Translations under genes and position numbers: made by a program
Part shown: piece after piece, positions 1 to 7,759 of the stretch
How the letters are laid out: every line of letters starts with the position of its first letter
Numbering within the stretch: the stretch's first letter is position 1
Notes under the pieces: model-generated
What the model was told of the DNA's origin: nothing
Database searches by the model: none
What the model saw: the letters and a program-made list of their open reading frames with translations, nothing else
Assembly (NCBI RefSeq): GCF_000305935.1
Contig: NC_018870.1
Span: 2,403,001 to 2,467,000 of the forward strand
Length of the DNA: 64,000 nt
DNA from: Thermacetogenium phaeum DSM 12270
GTDB lineage: Bacteria > Bacillota > DSM-12270 > Thermacetogeniales > Thermacetogeniaceae
Reading direction: 5' to 3'

Positions 1-564
1 GCGCTCATAGGGCCGCTGTGCCCTCCGGTATTCCATCTCCGGATCGATATCCACAAGCCCCCGGGAGTGGCTGACCCGCGTCACCAGGCGCAGGAGAAAG
101 GGCACGTCATAGCGCTCGCTCAACTCAAAGGCCAACCTGGCAAAGTGGAGGCACTCCCGGCTGTCGCCCGGCTCCAGCATGGGAACCTTGGCATGCAGGG
201 CATACCACCTGTTGTCCTGTTCGTTTTGAGAGCTGTGCATCCCCGGGTCATCGGCAACGGCGATCACCAGGCCGCCGTTGACACCCATGTAGGCTATCGT
301 AAAGAGGGGGTCTGCGGCCACATTGAGACCAACGTGCTTCATGGTCACCAGGGCGCGCCAGCCGCTGACGCAGGCCCCGTACGCCTCTTCCAGGGCTACC
401 TTTTCATTGACCGTCCAGGCCACCTCGGGCCCCTTGATTTCCGCCAGGGCTTCCACGATCTCCGTGCTGGGAGTCCCCGGATAGCCGATTCCCAGGCCGA
501 CACCCGCCTCCCAGGCACCCCGGGCGACGGCTTCATTTCCCGATAAAATCACCTTCTGCTGCAA
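1..564 (-). CDS. iorA: Indolepyruvate ferredoxin oxidoreductase alpha subunit, N-terminal part (runs off window)
   Basis: The minus-strand frame is open from a TTG start (562-564) to the window edge, 188 codons. The start follows AAGGAGGG by about 10 bases. The product begins LQQKVILSGNEAVARGAW and includes GYPGTPSTEI and then VNEKVALEEA, the pyrimidine (Pyr) thiamine-diphosphate domain of IorA. IorA/IorB oxidatively decarboxylates aryl pyruvates from aromatic amino acids to aryl-CoA with ferredoxin as acceptor, in the cytoplasm. The C-terminal TPP and 4Fe-4S domains lie outside the window. The neighbouring PaaK-type ligase upstream is a common partner, since it interconverts arylacetate and aryl-CoA. 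The plus-strand frame here is only a shadow. Confidence 0.87.
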   Translation of the reverse strand, partial: MQQKVILSGNEAVARGAWEAGVGLGIGYPGTPSTEIVEALAEIKGPEVAWTVNEKVALEEAYGACVSGWRALVTMKHVGLNVAADPLFTIAYMGVNGGLVIAVADDPGMHSSQNEQDNRWYALHAKVPMLEPGDSRECLHFARLAFELSERYDVPFLLRLVTRVSHSRGLVDIDPEMEYRRAQRPYER

Positions 565-754
565 CTCACTACTTCCCTCCTTATTTCCTGCCTCATCAAT
601 AACCAATTCTCCATCGAAGAGGCGGAATCCTTTAACCCGCTTTGTGAATGTGCTCCCGCCTCTACCTTAAAGCTCCGCCCCCCGTAGCATTTGTTAAGTA
701 TGCTTTAACAGCGGCCGGCCAGGGTAACCGGTATCTTCCCCCTAAATGAATCAA

Positions 755-778
755 GACCCGGACTTACCCGTCCGGGTC
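755..778 (-). terminator. Hairpin downstream of the phenylacetate-CoA ligase gene
   Basis: A perfect 9-bp stem (GACCCGGAC / GTCCGGGTC) with a 6-base loop lies about 80 bases past the ligase stop and about 190 bases before iorA. The T-run on the minus strand is weak, so it may be a terminator or a processing/stability hairpin between the two genes. Confidence 0.5.
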
Positions 779-856
779 CTGAGAGGAAAACCAATCGTTT
801 TTCTTACCCTTCGCCCCCCTCGGGCACTTTAGAGAAGAAGGGTAACTCCCAAAGGA

Positions 857-2137
857 TCAGACCTCTCTCCGGTCGAAGACCCTCTTCGTCTTCTTCTCAC
901 TTCTGGGGAGGCTGCCGCAGGGAACGATCTCGACGTCGGCCTGGATCCCGATCACCCTCTTGATGTTCCTCCTGCAGGCTGCCGCCGTTTCTACCGGGTC
1001 CGCCCCCGGCTCCCCCTCCACCCGGATGAGGATGGCATCCTTCCCGTTCCGGCGGGAAAGAATCACCTGGTACTCGCTACTTGCTCCCGGGGTGAGTTTT
1101 AAGGCGTCATCAATCTGCCCGGGGAAGACCAGCACCCCTTTGACCTTGAAGGACTCGTCGCTGCGCCCCAGGATCCGGTCGATCATGGGGTAGGGGCTGC
1201 CGCAGGGGCAGGCCTCCGGGAGGATGCGGGTGATATCCCTGGTGCGGTAACGCACCAACGGCATCCCTTCTTTAGTCAGGGTAGTGATGACCAGTTCGCC
1301 TTCCCTACCGGGGGGGAGGACCTCCCCGGTATCCGGGTCGATGATCTCAAAGTAAAGGCAATCGCTCCAGTAGTGAATACCGGCGTGGCAGGGGCAGTCG
1401 ATGCCGATGCCGGGGCCGTAGATCTCGGTTAACCCGTAAATATCGAAGATATCGATGTTCAGGATGGATGAAATGCGCTGCCGCATCTTCTCCCCCCAGC
1501 GCTCCGAACCGAAGATGCCGATCCGCAGAGAGATGCGGTCCCTTAAACCCCTTTTGGCGATCTCCTCTGCCAGCAGGAGCCCGTAAGATGCCGTGCCGAT
1601 GATGACCGTGGACTTCAGGTCCACCATCATCTCCAGCTGCTTCTCGGTGTTCCCCGGCCCCATGGGAATGGCCATCGCCCCGAGCCTCTCCGTACCTGCC
1701 TGAAAGCCGATCCCGGCAGTCCAGAGCCCGTAGCCCGGGGTTATCTGAACGCGGTCGCGCCTTCCCACACCAGCATAGCGCAGACAGCGGGCCATCAACT
1801 CGGCAAAGGTATCCACATCATTTCTCGTATAGGGGATGATGATGGGCTTGCCGGTGGTACCTGATGAGGCGTGGATCCTGACGATCTCCTCCTCGTCGGC
1901 CGACCGCAGGTACTCGATGGGGTACTGACGCAGCTCCTGCTTCACCGTAAAGGGTACACGGGCAAAATCCTCCGGGGTGCGAATGTCCTCCGGCCTGATC
2001 CCCGCCGCCGACAGCTTATCCCTGTAAAAGCTGCTCTTGTCGTAGACGAGCTCCAGCACCTTCCGCAGGGCCGGAAACTGGGAGTTCTGGAGCTTCTCAA
2101 AATCGATCAGAGTACGTTCCGTTAGACTTTTGGCCAT
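857..2137 (-). CDS. paaK: Phenylacetate-CoA ligase family AMP-forming enzyme
   Basis: ANL-superfamily adenylate-forming ligase that activates phenylacetate or a related aryl acid with ATP and CoA. The phosphate-binding motif ASSGTTGKP lies near residue 90, followed by the family's GLTEIYGPG segment and a C-terminal domain with the R-x-D-E-S-F-K-V-K-G hinge. Length from ATG 2137 is 426 aa, normal for PaaK. An in-frame TTG at 2266 would add 43 residues, but that stretch contains a terminator-like hairpin, so I prefer 2137. The ribosome site before 2137 is weak, so the start is not settled. Neighbour iorA suggests interconversion of aryl acids and aryl-CoA. Exact substrate is not readable from sequence. 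Confidence 0.87.
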   Translation of the reverse strand: MAKSLTERTLIDFEKLQNSQFPALRKVLELVYDKSSFYRDKLSAAGIRPEDIRTPEDFARVPFTVKQELRQYPIEYLRSADEEEIVRIHASSGTTGKPIIIPYTRNDVDTFAELMARCLRYAGVGRRDRVQITPGYGLWTAGIGFQAGTERLGAMAIPMGPGNTEKQLEMMVDLKSTVIIGTASYGLLLAEEIAKRGLRDRISLRIGIFGSERWGEKMRQRISSILNIDIFDIYGLTEIYGPGIGIDCPCHAGIHYWSDCLYFEIIDPDTGEVLPPGREGELVITTLTKEGMPLVRYRTRDITRILPEACPCGSPYPMIDRILGRSDESFKVKGVLVFPGQIDDALKLTPGASSEYQVILSRRNGKDAILIRVEGEPGADPVETAAACRRNIKRVIGIQADVEIVPCGSLPRSEKKTKRVFDRREV

Positions 2138-2188
2138 CCTGACACCGGACCGAACTGCGGCCGGCCCGGGCACCTCCTCTCCCCTGAC

Positions 2189-2216
2189 AAAATAAAACCG
2201 GGCCTGCAAAGCCCGG
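2189..2216 (-). terminator. Intrinsic terminator/attenuator inside the paaK leader
   Basis: On the minus strand CCGGGC pairs with GCCCGG across a 7-base loop and is followed by TTTTATTTT. It lies between the promoter at 2309-2338 and ATG 2137, where an intrinsic terminator acts as an attenuator. An alternative hairpin (GCTGA...TCAGC) lies just upstream. No T-box consensus is visible. Confidence 0.55.
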
Positions 2217-2308
2217 CTCATCCGTCCGCTGAAACTCCACTCGAAGCTTTGCTCAGCTCTCCTCAACTGCTCTCCCCTCGTCTCAAGCTGCGCTGTTCAT
2301 TTTTTTCC

Positions 2309-2338
2309 TTTATAGCATGAACCAGGCTTTCCTGTCAA
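2309..2338 (-). promoter_or_regulatory. Sigma-A type promoter for paaK leader
   Basis: Minus strand TTGACA (2333-2338) and TATAAA (2309-2314) with 18-base spacing. Transcription would start about 165 bases upstream of ATG 2137 and run through the attenuator-like hairpin. The promoter sits just after the stop codon of the small gene at 2348-2560. Confidence 0.65.
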
Positions 2339-2347
2339 TGGGTTTCC

Positions 2348-2560
2348 CTACATGATCAGGTAATAACAGGATTCGACCTCCTCCTGCCCGGCTTTTGCCA
2401 GGCTTGCACGCAGCTGAGACAGCGTCTTGGAGTCGAATTGCTCCGGGTAGTAGCCGAGAACCCTGCGACAAACGGCCACGGTGGCCTGGGATTCCCCGTG
2501 TTCTCTCACAAAATCCACGATCCTGCCGATCATTTCGTTCCGGTTCATCTCCGCGTTCAT
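2348..2560 (-). CDS. Small hypothetical protein, 70 aa
   Basis: Starts MNAEMNRNEMIGRIVDFV and ends VESCYYLIM. An AAGGGGGT ribosome site lies 7 bases before ATG 2560, which supports a real gene. It is charged and predicted helical, with no signal peptide or membrane segment. The segment IVDFVREHG followed by a central helix could be a small DNA- or protein-binding fold, but I recognise no family. It precedes the paaK promoter on the same strand. Confidence 0.6.
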   Translation of the reverse strand: MNAEMNRNEMIGRIVDFVREHGESQATVAVCRRVLGYYPEQFDSKTLSQLRASLAKAGQEEVESCYYLIM

Positions 2561-2814
2561 AGCTGTACCCCCTTAAACTCTCTTATTTTGTGCTTATTTT
2601 GCGCGGGAAACCTCTTTCTTATCTGCCCCGGAGCAGCTCCGCCCCCTTAACGGCAACCGGCCTCTCAAAATCCCCTTCTATTACCGGAGTTCGACAGTAC
2701 CGAGGCATTCAGAGCGAAATTTTTGAAGAGCGATCCTTTAATATCAAGGGTTAGCGGGTTTGGGAGTGGAGAAAAAGCGAAAAATGCATAGGCACACGTT
2801 TTGTGTTATATCTC

Positions 2815-2844
2815 TTGTTGTATGGATGGTATGTGTGGTATAAT
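2815..2844 (+). promoter_or_regulatory. Transposase promoter of the IS1634-like element
   Basis: TTGTTG (2815-2820), 18-base spacer, TATAAT (2839-2844) with an extended -10 (TGG before TATAAT). The expected transcription start coincides with ATG 2851, so the mRNA may be leaderless. The same layout is present in the other two copies. Confidence 0.6.
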
Positions 2845-2850
2845 GTGGGC

Positions 2851-4503
2851 ATGTACATCCGAACCATCCAGCGCAAGAACAAAGACGGCTCCGTCGTCCG
2901 CTACATCCAGCTTGCCCATAATCAATGGGACCCCCAGGCCAGGTGCGCCAAGGCCAAAGTGCTCTTCAACTTCGGGCGTGAAGAGGAGGTCGACCGGGAG
3001 GCATTAAAGCGTCTAGTAAAGAGCATCAACCGGTTCCTGGGGCCCGGGGAGACCCTGCGTTATGAAGCGGAAACAGGTGCAGCACCCCTCAAATTTATCA
3101 CCAGCCGTCCACTGGGAGGAGCCTGGGTCCTGGACAGGCTCTGGGAAGAGCTGGGGATCAAAGGCGTACTTGAAACCCTGCTCAAGAAGCGGCAGTACAA
3201 GACCCCGGTAGAAAGAGCCATCTTTGCCATGGCAGCGAACCGCGCCCTTGATCCCATGTCCAAGCGCGGAGTGGAAGAATGGGTGAAAGAGGACGCCGTG
3301 ATCCCGGGCGTAGAGGAAATACCCCTGCAGCAGCTCTACCGGGCGATGGACTTTCTTCTGGAGAACGAAGCCGAACTGCAGAAGCAGGTTTATTACTCCG
3401 TGGCCAACCTGCTCAACCTGGAAGTAGACATCCTTTACTTCGACACCACCTCCACCTACTTTGAGATCGAGGACGAAGATGAGGATGGCGGACTGCGGCG
3501 CCGGGGGCACTCCAAGGACCACCGGCCGGATCTGCCGCAGGCCGTGATCGGCCTGGCCGTCACCAGGGACGGCATCCCGGTGCGCTGCTGGGTGTGGCCG
3601 GGCAACACCGCCGACATCTCTGTGGTCGAACAGGTAAAGAAGGACCTCATAGGCTGGAAGCTGGGCCGGGTCATCACCGTGCTGGACCGGGGGTTCAACT
3701 CCGAAGACAACCTGCGCTGCCTGCAGCGGGCGGGAGGTCACTACATAGCCGGGGAGAAGCTGCGCAGCGGCAAGGAAAATACCGTGCAAGCCTTAAAGCG
3801 GGGAGGCCGCTACCAGACGGTGCGGGACAACCTGGAAGTCAAGGAGATCGTCGTCGGAAACGGCGAGGCCAGGGAGCGCTACATCCTGGTGCGCAACCCC
3901 GAAGAGGCTGCCCGGGACAAAGCCAGGCGGGAAAAAATTATCAAGGAACTGGAGGAACAGCTTCCCCATATTAAGACACATGCCAAAGCAGTCTGCGAAC
4001 TCATGGCCCATCCGGTCTACGGCCGCTACCTGAAGCTGGACTCCCGCAGCCTGCCGAAGATCGACCGGGCCAAGATCAGGGAAGAAGAAAAACTCGACGG
4101 CAAATACCTGCTGCGCACCTCGGACGACACCCTCTCCGCCGAAGATGTCGCCCTGGGCTACAAACAGCTGCTGCTGGTGGAAGACGCCTTTCGTACCCTT
4201 AAGTCCCGGTTGGAGCTGCGCCCGGTCTACCACCGCCTGGAAGACCGCATCCGCTCCCATGTGCTCCTCTGCTGGCTGGCGCTCTTGCTGATCAGGATTG
4301 CCGAGAACAGAACGGGGCAAACCTGGTGCAGCCTCAGGGCCACCCTGCAGAGAATGCAGCTGGGAGAGTTCAGCGGAACAGCCGGTCAGGTACGGCAGCG
4401 GACCGAAACCACCCCTGCTCAGAAGCAGATATTCAAGGCGTTAGCCGTCAAAGAACCGCCACTTCTCTTCTCCATTAACCCCACAGCTAAGAAAAACGCC
4501 TAG
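2851..4503 (+). CDS. IS1634-family transposase (copy 1)
   Basis: 550-residue DDE transposase beginning MYIRTIQRKNKDGSVVRYIQ, the usual N terminus of IS1634-type transposases. Catalytic-region signatures include YFDTTSTYFE, VLDRGFNSEDN and a late VEDAFRTLKSRLELRPVYH (Y-x-E-type segment with RTLKS). The open frame extends 16 codons upstream, but that stretch overlaps the -35/-10 boxes, so ATG 2851 is preferred. Intact, and only a few codons from the two array copies, so the family looks recently active. Confidence 0.92.
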   Translation: MYIRTIQRKNKDGSVVRYIQLAHNQWDPQARCAKAKVLFNFGREEEVDREALKRLVKSINRFLGPGETLRYEAETGAAPLKFITSRPLGGAWVLDRLWEELGIKGVLETLLKKRQYKTPVERAIFAMAANRALDPMSKRGVEEWVKEDAVIPGVEEIPLQQLYRAMDFLLENEAELQKQVYYSVANLLNLEVDILYFDTTSTYFEIEDEDEDGGLRRRGHSKDHRPDLPQAVIGLAVTRDGIPVRCWVWPGNTADISVVEQVKKDLIGWKLGRVITVLDRGFNSEDNLRCLQRAGGHYIAGEKLRSGKENTVQALKRGGRYQTVRDNLEVKEIVVGNGEARERYILVRNPEEAARDKARREKIIKELEEQLPHIKTHAKAVCELMAHPVYGRYLKLDSRSLPKIDRAKIREEEKLDGKYLLRTSDDTLSAEDVALGYKQLLLVEDAFRTLKSRLELRPVYHRLEDRIRSHVLLCWLALLLIRIAENRTGQTWCSLRATLQRMQLGEFSGTAGQVRQRTETTPAQKQIFKALAVKEPPLLFSINPTAKKNA

Positions 4504-4617
4504 TAACACACCTTTAAAAACATATTCACTGAATTCTGTGTCCCATGCGGCTTCCGGCCTTCTGTTTGTCTATGGACTGTCGAACTCCGGATTAATTTTT
4601 CCTAGATTTTAAAGGTA

Positions 4618-4862
4618 TTGGCCCGGAAAATCGTTAAAGCCTGCACCGTAACGGGCTCCTGTTTCCTTTTGGAAACGGAGCGGTTGAGGCTGGTGGTGGA
4701 CTGCGGATTGTTCCAGGGGAACCGGGAACTGCGCCTCCCCAACTACCGCAACCCCCTGGTGCCGCTCAATACCATCGATCCGCAGAATGCGAGGATAAGG
4801 AACTGCAGGAGCTCGAGCTGGCCGTGCAAGAAAGGAAGGAGAGGATCACCCTGCCCCAATAG
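4618..4862 (+). pseudogene. Remnant of a beta-CASP/MBL-fold RNA hydrolase gene and a second fragment
   Basis: The frame from 4618 reads KACTVTGSCFLLETERL then VVDCGLFQGNRELRLPNY, the N-terminal strands of metallo-beta-lactamase/beta-CASP exonucleases. It breaks down after about 50 residues, before the HxHxDH metal motif. A different frame then gives a short helical tail (ECEDKELQELELAVQERKER) ending with a stop at 4860-4862. This looks like a deletion junction beside the IS copy. Not functional as written. Confidence 0.55.
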
Positions 4863-4921
4863 ACAAGGAACAAACGGGGGCTTTGATGCAGTGGACTTTG
4901 ATGCAGCGGAGAAGAATATAT

Positions 4922-4960
4922 AAGGTGATGGGGAGCTATGAAAGCTCCCCATCACCTTTT
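4922..4960. terminator. Bidirectional intrinsic terminator
   Basis: Perfect 16-bp stem (4922-4937 with 4943-4958) with a 5-base loop and TTTT on the plus side. The last codons and stop of the IPP isomerase gene lie inside the stem, so it can end transcription of that minus-strand operon and of the plus-strand remnant. Confidence 0.8.
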
Positions 4961-6072
4961 AAGCCGCCTCCGCCGGGGTTACCACCTGTCGCGGGATCCT
5001 CCCGCAGTCCCCTGTTGACAGGGATAACCCTGGTGCGGCTCAATTCCCGGATATTCCTGGCCCCGGCGCAGAACATCGCCACAACCAGTTCCCTTCTCAG
5101 CCGCTCAACGAGCGCAGCCAGTTCCTCGACTCCGGCCGCCGCAGCTCTCAAGAAAGGCAGTCCGATACCGGCCAGCGAGGCCCCCATGGCAATGGATTTG
5201 GCGATATCGATGCCGCTCCGGATGCCACCGCTGGCAATAACCGGAACCTGCACCAGGTGTCGGTTCTTCCTGTACTCATGGAGCAAATGGGCGGTCGGCA
5301 ATCCCCAGGAAACAAAGGCAGCGGCCAGTTGTTTCCCTTCTTCAGACTGCGCCCTGCGGGCCTCGATCAGCGGCCAGCAGGTTCCTCCCGATCCGGCAAT
5401 GTCAACAGCGTAAACACCAATCGCCGCCAGCTTCCGGGCAACCTCCGCGGAGATGCCGAAACCCACCTCTTTGACGATCACCGGCACGGACAGCGACTTG
5501 ACGACCTCCTCTATTTTGGGGAGAAGGTTTCCAAAATCCGTGTTCCCCTCCTGCTGCAGGCATTCGTGAAGGGGATTCAAATGGAGGACCAGGGCATCGG
5601 CTTCCAGCATGTCCACCGCTTTCTGGCAATGCCCGGCATTGAGGCCGTAGTTCAACTGAACCGCCCCGAGATTGGCGAGCAGAGGCACATCGGGAGCGGA
5701 TTTTCTGATGCCAAAATAATTCTCACAGGAGGCGTGTTCCAGAGCGATGCGCTGGGAGCCCACACTAAGGGCCAACTTCTTTTCCTGGGCGATCTCCGCC
5801 AGGGCCTTAACGATCGGAAAGGTATCCTCGGTGCCTCCGGTAATGGGAGAGATGAGCAGGGGCATGGAAATGGTTTTGTTGAGAAATACTCCCGAGGTGT
5901 CGATTTCCGAGAGGGCAATCTCCGGAAGGGCACAATGCTCAAGCTGAAAATCATCAAAACCGGAGCCTGGAAAGCGGTATTCTACGTCCTCTCGGAGAGC
6001 AATTTCTACATGCTGGCTTTTACGCCTGGCAATGATCTTTTCCACATCTTTTGAACCGTTCAAGGTCAACAC
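4936..6072 (-). CDS. fni: Type 2 isopentenyl-diphosphate delta-isomerase
   Basis: FMN- and NAD(P)H-dependent cytoplasmic enzyme that interconverts IPP and DMAPP. The protein begins with an R-R-K-x-Q-H-V-E-I-A segment (RRKSQHVEIAL) typical of Idi-2. It contains MPLLISPITGGT, LSVGSQRIAL, LANLGAVQL, VKEVGFGIS and a C-terminal phosphate-binding IASGGIRSGIDIAKSIAMGA. About 378 aa, slightly longer than usual because of a Gly/Pro-rich tail. Start is a GTG with no clear ribosome site, so the exact N terminus is uncertain. It lies 55 bases after the 2-oxoacid oxidoreductase genes and probably shares their transcript. Confidence 0.9.
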   Translation of the reverse strand: MLTLNGSKDVEKIIARRKSQHVEIALREDVEYRFPGSGFDDFQLEHCALPEIALSEIDTSGVFLNKTISMPLLISPITGGTEDTFPIVKALAEIAQEKKLALSVGSQRIALEHASCENYFGIRKSAPDVPLLANLGAVQLNYGLNAGHCQKAVDMLEADALVLHLNPLHECLQQEGNTDFGNLLPKIEEVVKSLSVPVIVKEVGFGISAEVARKLAAIGVYAVDIAGSGGTCWPLIEARRAQSEEGKQLAAAFVSWGLPTAHLLHEYRKNRHLVQVPVIASGGIRSGIDIAKSIAMGASLAGIGLPFLRAAAAGVEELAALVERLRRELVVAMFCAGARNIRELSRTRVIPVNRGLREDPATGGNPGGGGLKGDGELS

Positions 6073-6127
6073 CCCGGGAGAATTTTTTTAAAATCTCACG
6101 CCTCAGCGGCGTCTTCTGCGTCAAAAC

Positions 6128-6403
6128 TCAATCCCTTTTTAACCTCGTAATAGCAATCGCACAGTCGGGGCAGACCTGCTCACAGATGCGGCAGGCCTTA
6201 CAGAGTTCGGCAGTGGGAGCAACCGTCGGCGTCCCGTACACACCCAGGTTATGCGACCACTCCAGGGCGCGCTCAGGGCACTTTTCCCTGCAGAGGCCGC
6301 ACCCCTTACAGAGCCCCGCAAAGATGGTAAACAACGCCTTTCCCTTGCCTACTTCGGTGCTGAAAGCCTTATGCGAGTAGCCGGCCGCTGTCTGCTGCTC
6401 CAT
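6128..6403 (-). CDS. 2-oxoacid:ferredoxin oxidoreductase delta (ferredoxin) subunit
   Basis: 91-aa bacterial-type ferredoxin with two 4Fe-4S motifs: CKGCGLCREKCP (Cys 32, 35, 38, 42) and CKACRICEQVCP (Cys 68, 71, 74, 78). Carries electrons from the TPP site to soluble ferredoxin. Its start follows the gamma-subunit stop directly, so it is the last subunit gene of a four-gene operon read alpha-beta-gamma-delta. Confidence 0.9.
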   Translation of the reverse strand: MEQQTAAGYSHKAFSTEVGKGKALFTIFAGLCKGCGLCREKCPERALEWSHNLGVYGTPTVAPTAELCKACRICEQVCPDCAIAITRLKRD

Positions 6404-6976
6404 TTATTGCACCCCCATTTCCGCCACCATGGCGACACCCTTCTCCAGGGCGCGGAAGTTGAGCTCCCGGAGGTCGGGGTCTTTTTCGAACTTGTAACCG
6501 AGCCTGTTCTCGATGGCCTCTTTGGCCTTCTCCACCGTGGTTACTCCCGTTGCTCCGATGACGGCGCCCATGATCAGGACGTTAAACACCCGCGGGTGCA
6601 GTTCCTTGTTGGCGGTCTCCAGAGCGGGGATCACCAGGATCTTCCTGGCATTTTGGGGGAGGTCGTTCTCTACGCCTTGGATGCTGGAATCATAGACAAA
6701 GAGAGTCGAGGGGCCGGAATGCATCCTGATCCGGCGCACCGCCCGATCGCTGAGGGCGATGACGATATCCCCGGTCTTGAACTTGGGCGCACCGATCCTC
6801 TCATCTCCGATCTGGACATAGGCGATGGAGACGCCACCCCTCTGCTCGACTCCAAAGTTGGGGATATAGAGGATCTCTTTGCCTTCCAGAGCGGCGGCAT
6901 CCGTGAGGATCTGGGCTACCGACTGCACACCCTGACCGCCTTCCCCGGCAAGGACGATCTTGACTGTCTTACCCAT
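6404..6976 (-). CDS. 2-oxoacid:acceptor oxidoreductase gamma subunit
   Basis: 190 aa with the hallmark N-terminal GEGGQGVQSVAQIL (residues 12-25), the CoA-binding gamma domain of the POR/KOR family. The later FGVEQRGG and NVLIMGAVIGATGVTTVEKAKEAIE segments are also typical. It lies 3 bases after the beta subunit and abuts delta. Together the subunits would convert a 2-oxoacid plus CoA to acyl-CoA, CO2 and reduced ferredoxin. Substrate is not predictable from this subunit. Confidence 0.92.
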   Translation of the reverse strand: MGKTVKIVLAGEGGQGVQSVAQILTDAAALEGKEILYIPNFGVEQRGGVSIAYVQIGDERIGAPKFKTGDIVIALSDRAVRRIRMHSGPSTLFVYDSSIQGVENDLPQNARKILVIPALETANKELHPRVFNVLIMGAVIGATGVTTVEKAKEAIENRLGYKFEKDPDLRELNFRALEKGVAMVAEMGVQ

Positions 6977-6979
6977 CTC

Positions 6980-7759
6980 TTACTCCTCCCTCCCGCCGGT
7001 GACCCGGAATTCGCCGGTAGGGAAATACCGGGGCATGACGTTTTCCACGAAGTCCCAGGTCTTCTCAGCATTGGTGCGCCAGTTGGTGGGGCAGGTGGAG
7101 AGGGCCTCGACGAAGGAGAAACCTCTGCCGGTCATCTGGTTCACCAGGGCCTTCATGATGTATTTCTTCAGCTGGCGGAACCTGGCGATGGTCCCCCTGG
7201 CGACATACGCCCCCTCATGGGAAATGGCCGCCACCATCTCGGGGCCGAGCATCGGGTAGCCGGCATCCTTGATATCCCGCCCGTAGGGAGTGGTCTCCGT
7301 CTTCTGATCGGGCATGGTGGTAGGTGCCATCTGTCCACCGGTCATGGCGTAGACGGTGTTGTTGACCAGGATCACCGTTATCAGATCATTCCGGTTGGCG
7401 GCGTTGACCAGGTGCTGGGAACCGATGGCGTAGCCGCCTCCGTCCCCCATGTAGGCGATGGTGATAAGCTCCGGATTGGCCCGCTTGATCCCGACCATAA
7501 CGGGTGTTGTTCTCCCGTGATGGGTCTGGACGGTATCGACATTGAAAAAGTCCCAGGACAAAAGGGAGCATCCGATATCGCATCCAAACACCACCCGGTC
7601 CTGGATCCCCAGCTCGTCTATTGCCTCACCGAGCGCTTTGAGAACCAGCCCGTGGCCGCATCCGGGGCAGAACTTGTGGGGCTTGGATGCCCGGTTCCAG
7701 CTTTTAGGCATCTTAGGCTCTACGATCAGCTTCTCCGTTACCTGCACTCCTAGTCGCAC
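6980..7759 (-). CDS. 2-oxoacid:ferredoxin oxidoreductase beta subunit (TPP-binding)
   Basis: 259 aa with CPGCGHG (31-37), GCDIGCS and the TPP/Mg motif GDGGGYAIGSQHL starting near 105, followed by NNTVYAMTGGQMAPTT, all conserved in KorB/PorB-type subunits. The GTG start at 7759 overlaps the alpha-subunit end by 10 bases, and a second GTG 12 bases later is also possible. The overlap implies translational coupling. Confidence 0.92.
   Translation of the reverse strand: MRLGVQVTEKLIVEPKMPKSWNRASKPHKFCPGCGHGLVLKALGEAIDELGIQDRVVFGCDIGCSLLSWDFFNVDTVQTHHGRTTPVMVGIKRANPELITIAYMGDGGGYAIGSQHLVNAANRNDLITVILVNNTVYAMTGGQMAPTTMPDQKTETTPYGRDIKDAGYPMLGPEMVAAISHEGAYVARGTIARFRQLKKYIMKALVNQMTGRGFSFVEALSTCPTNWRTNAEKTWDFVENVMPRYFPTGEFRVTGGREE

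Larger units (their letters stand above)
2684..4590 (+). mobile_element. IS1634-like insertion sequence (IS4 superfamily), copy 1
   Basis: 1,907-bp element bounded by inverted repeats beginning CCGGAGTTCGACA. The host sequence ATTA is present on both sides (2680-2683 and 4591-4594), consistent with a short target duplication. Copies at 42993-44899 and 55144-57050 have the same length and nearly the same sequence. This copy lies in ordinary chromosome and truncates or abuts the gene remnant at 4618. Confidence 0.93.

Noticed and set aside
67-546. 159-codon plus-strand frame
   Set aside because: Shadow of iorA: the minus strand encodes conserved IorA sequence over the same interval.
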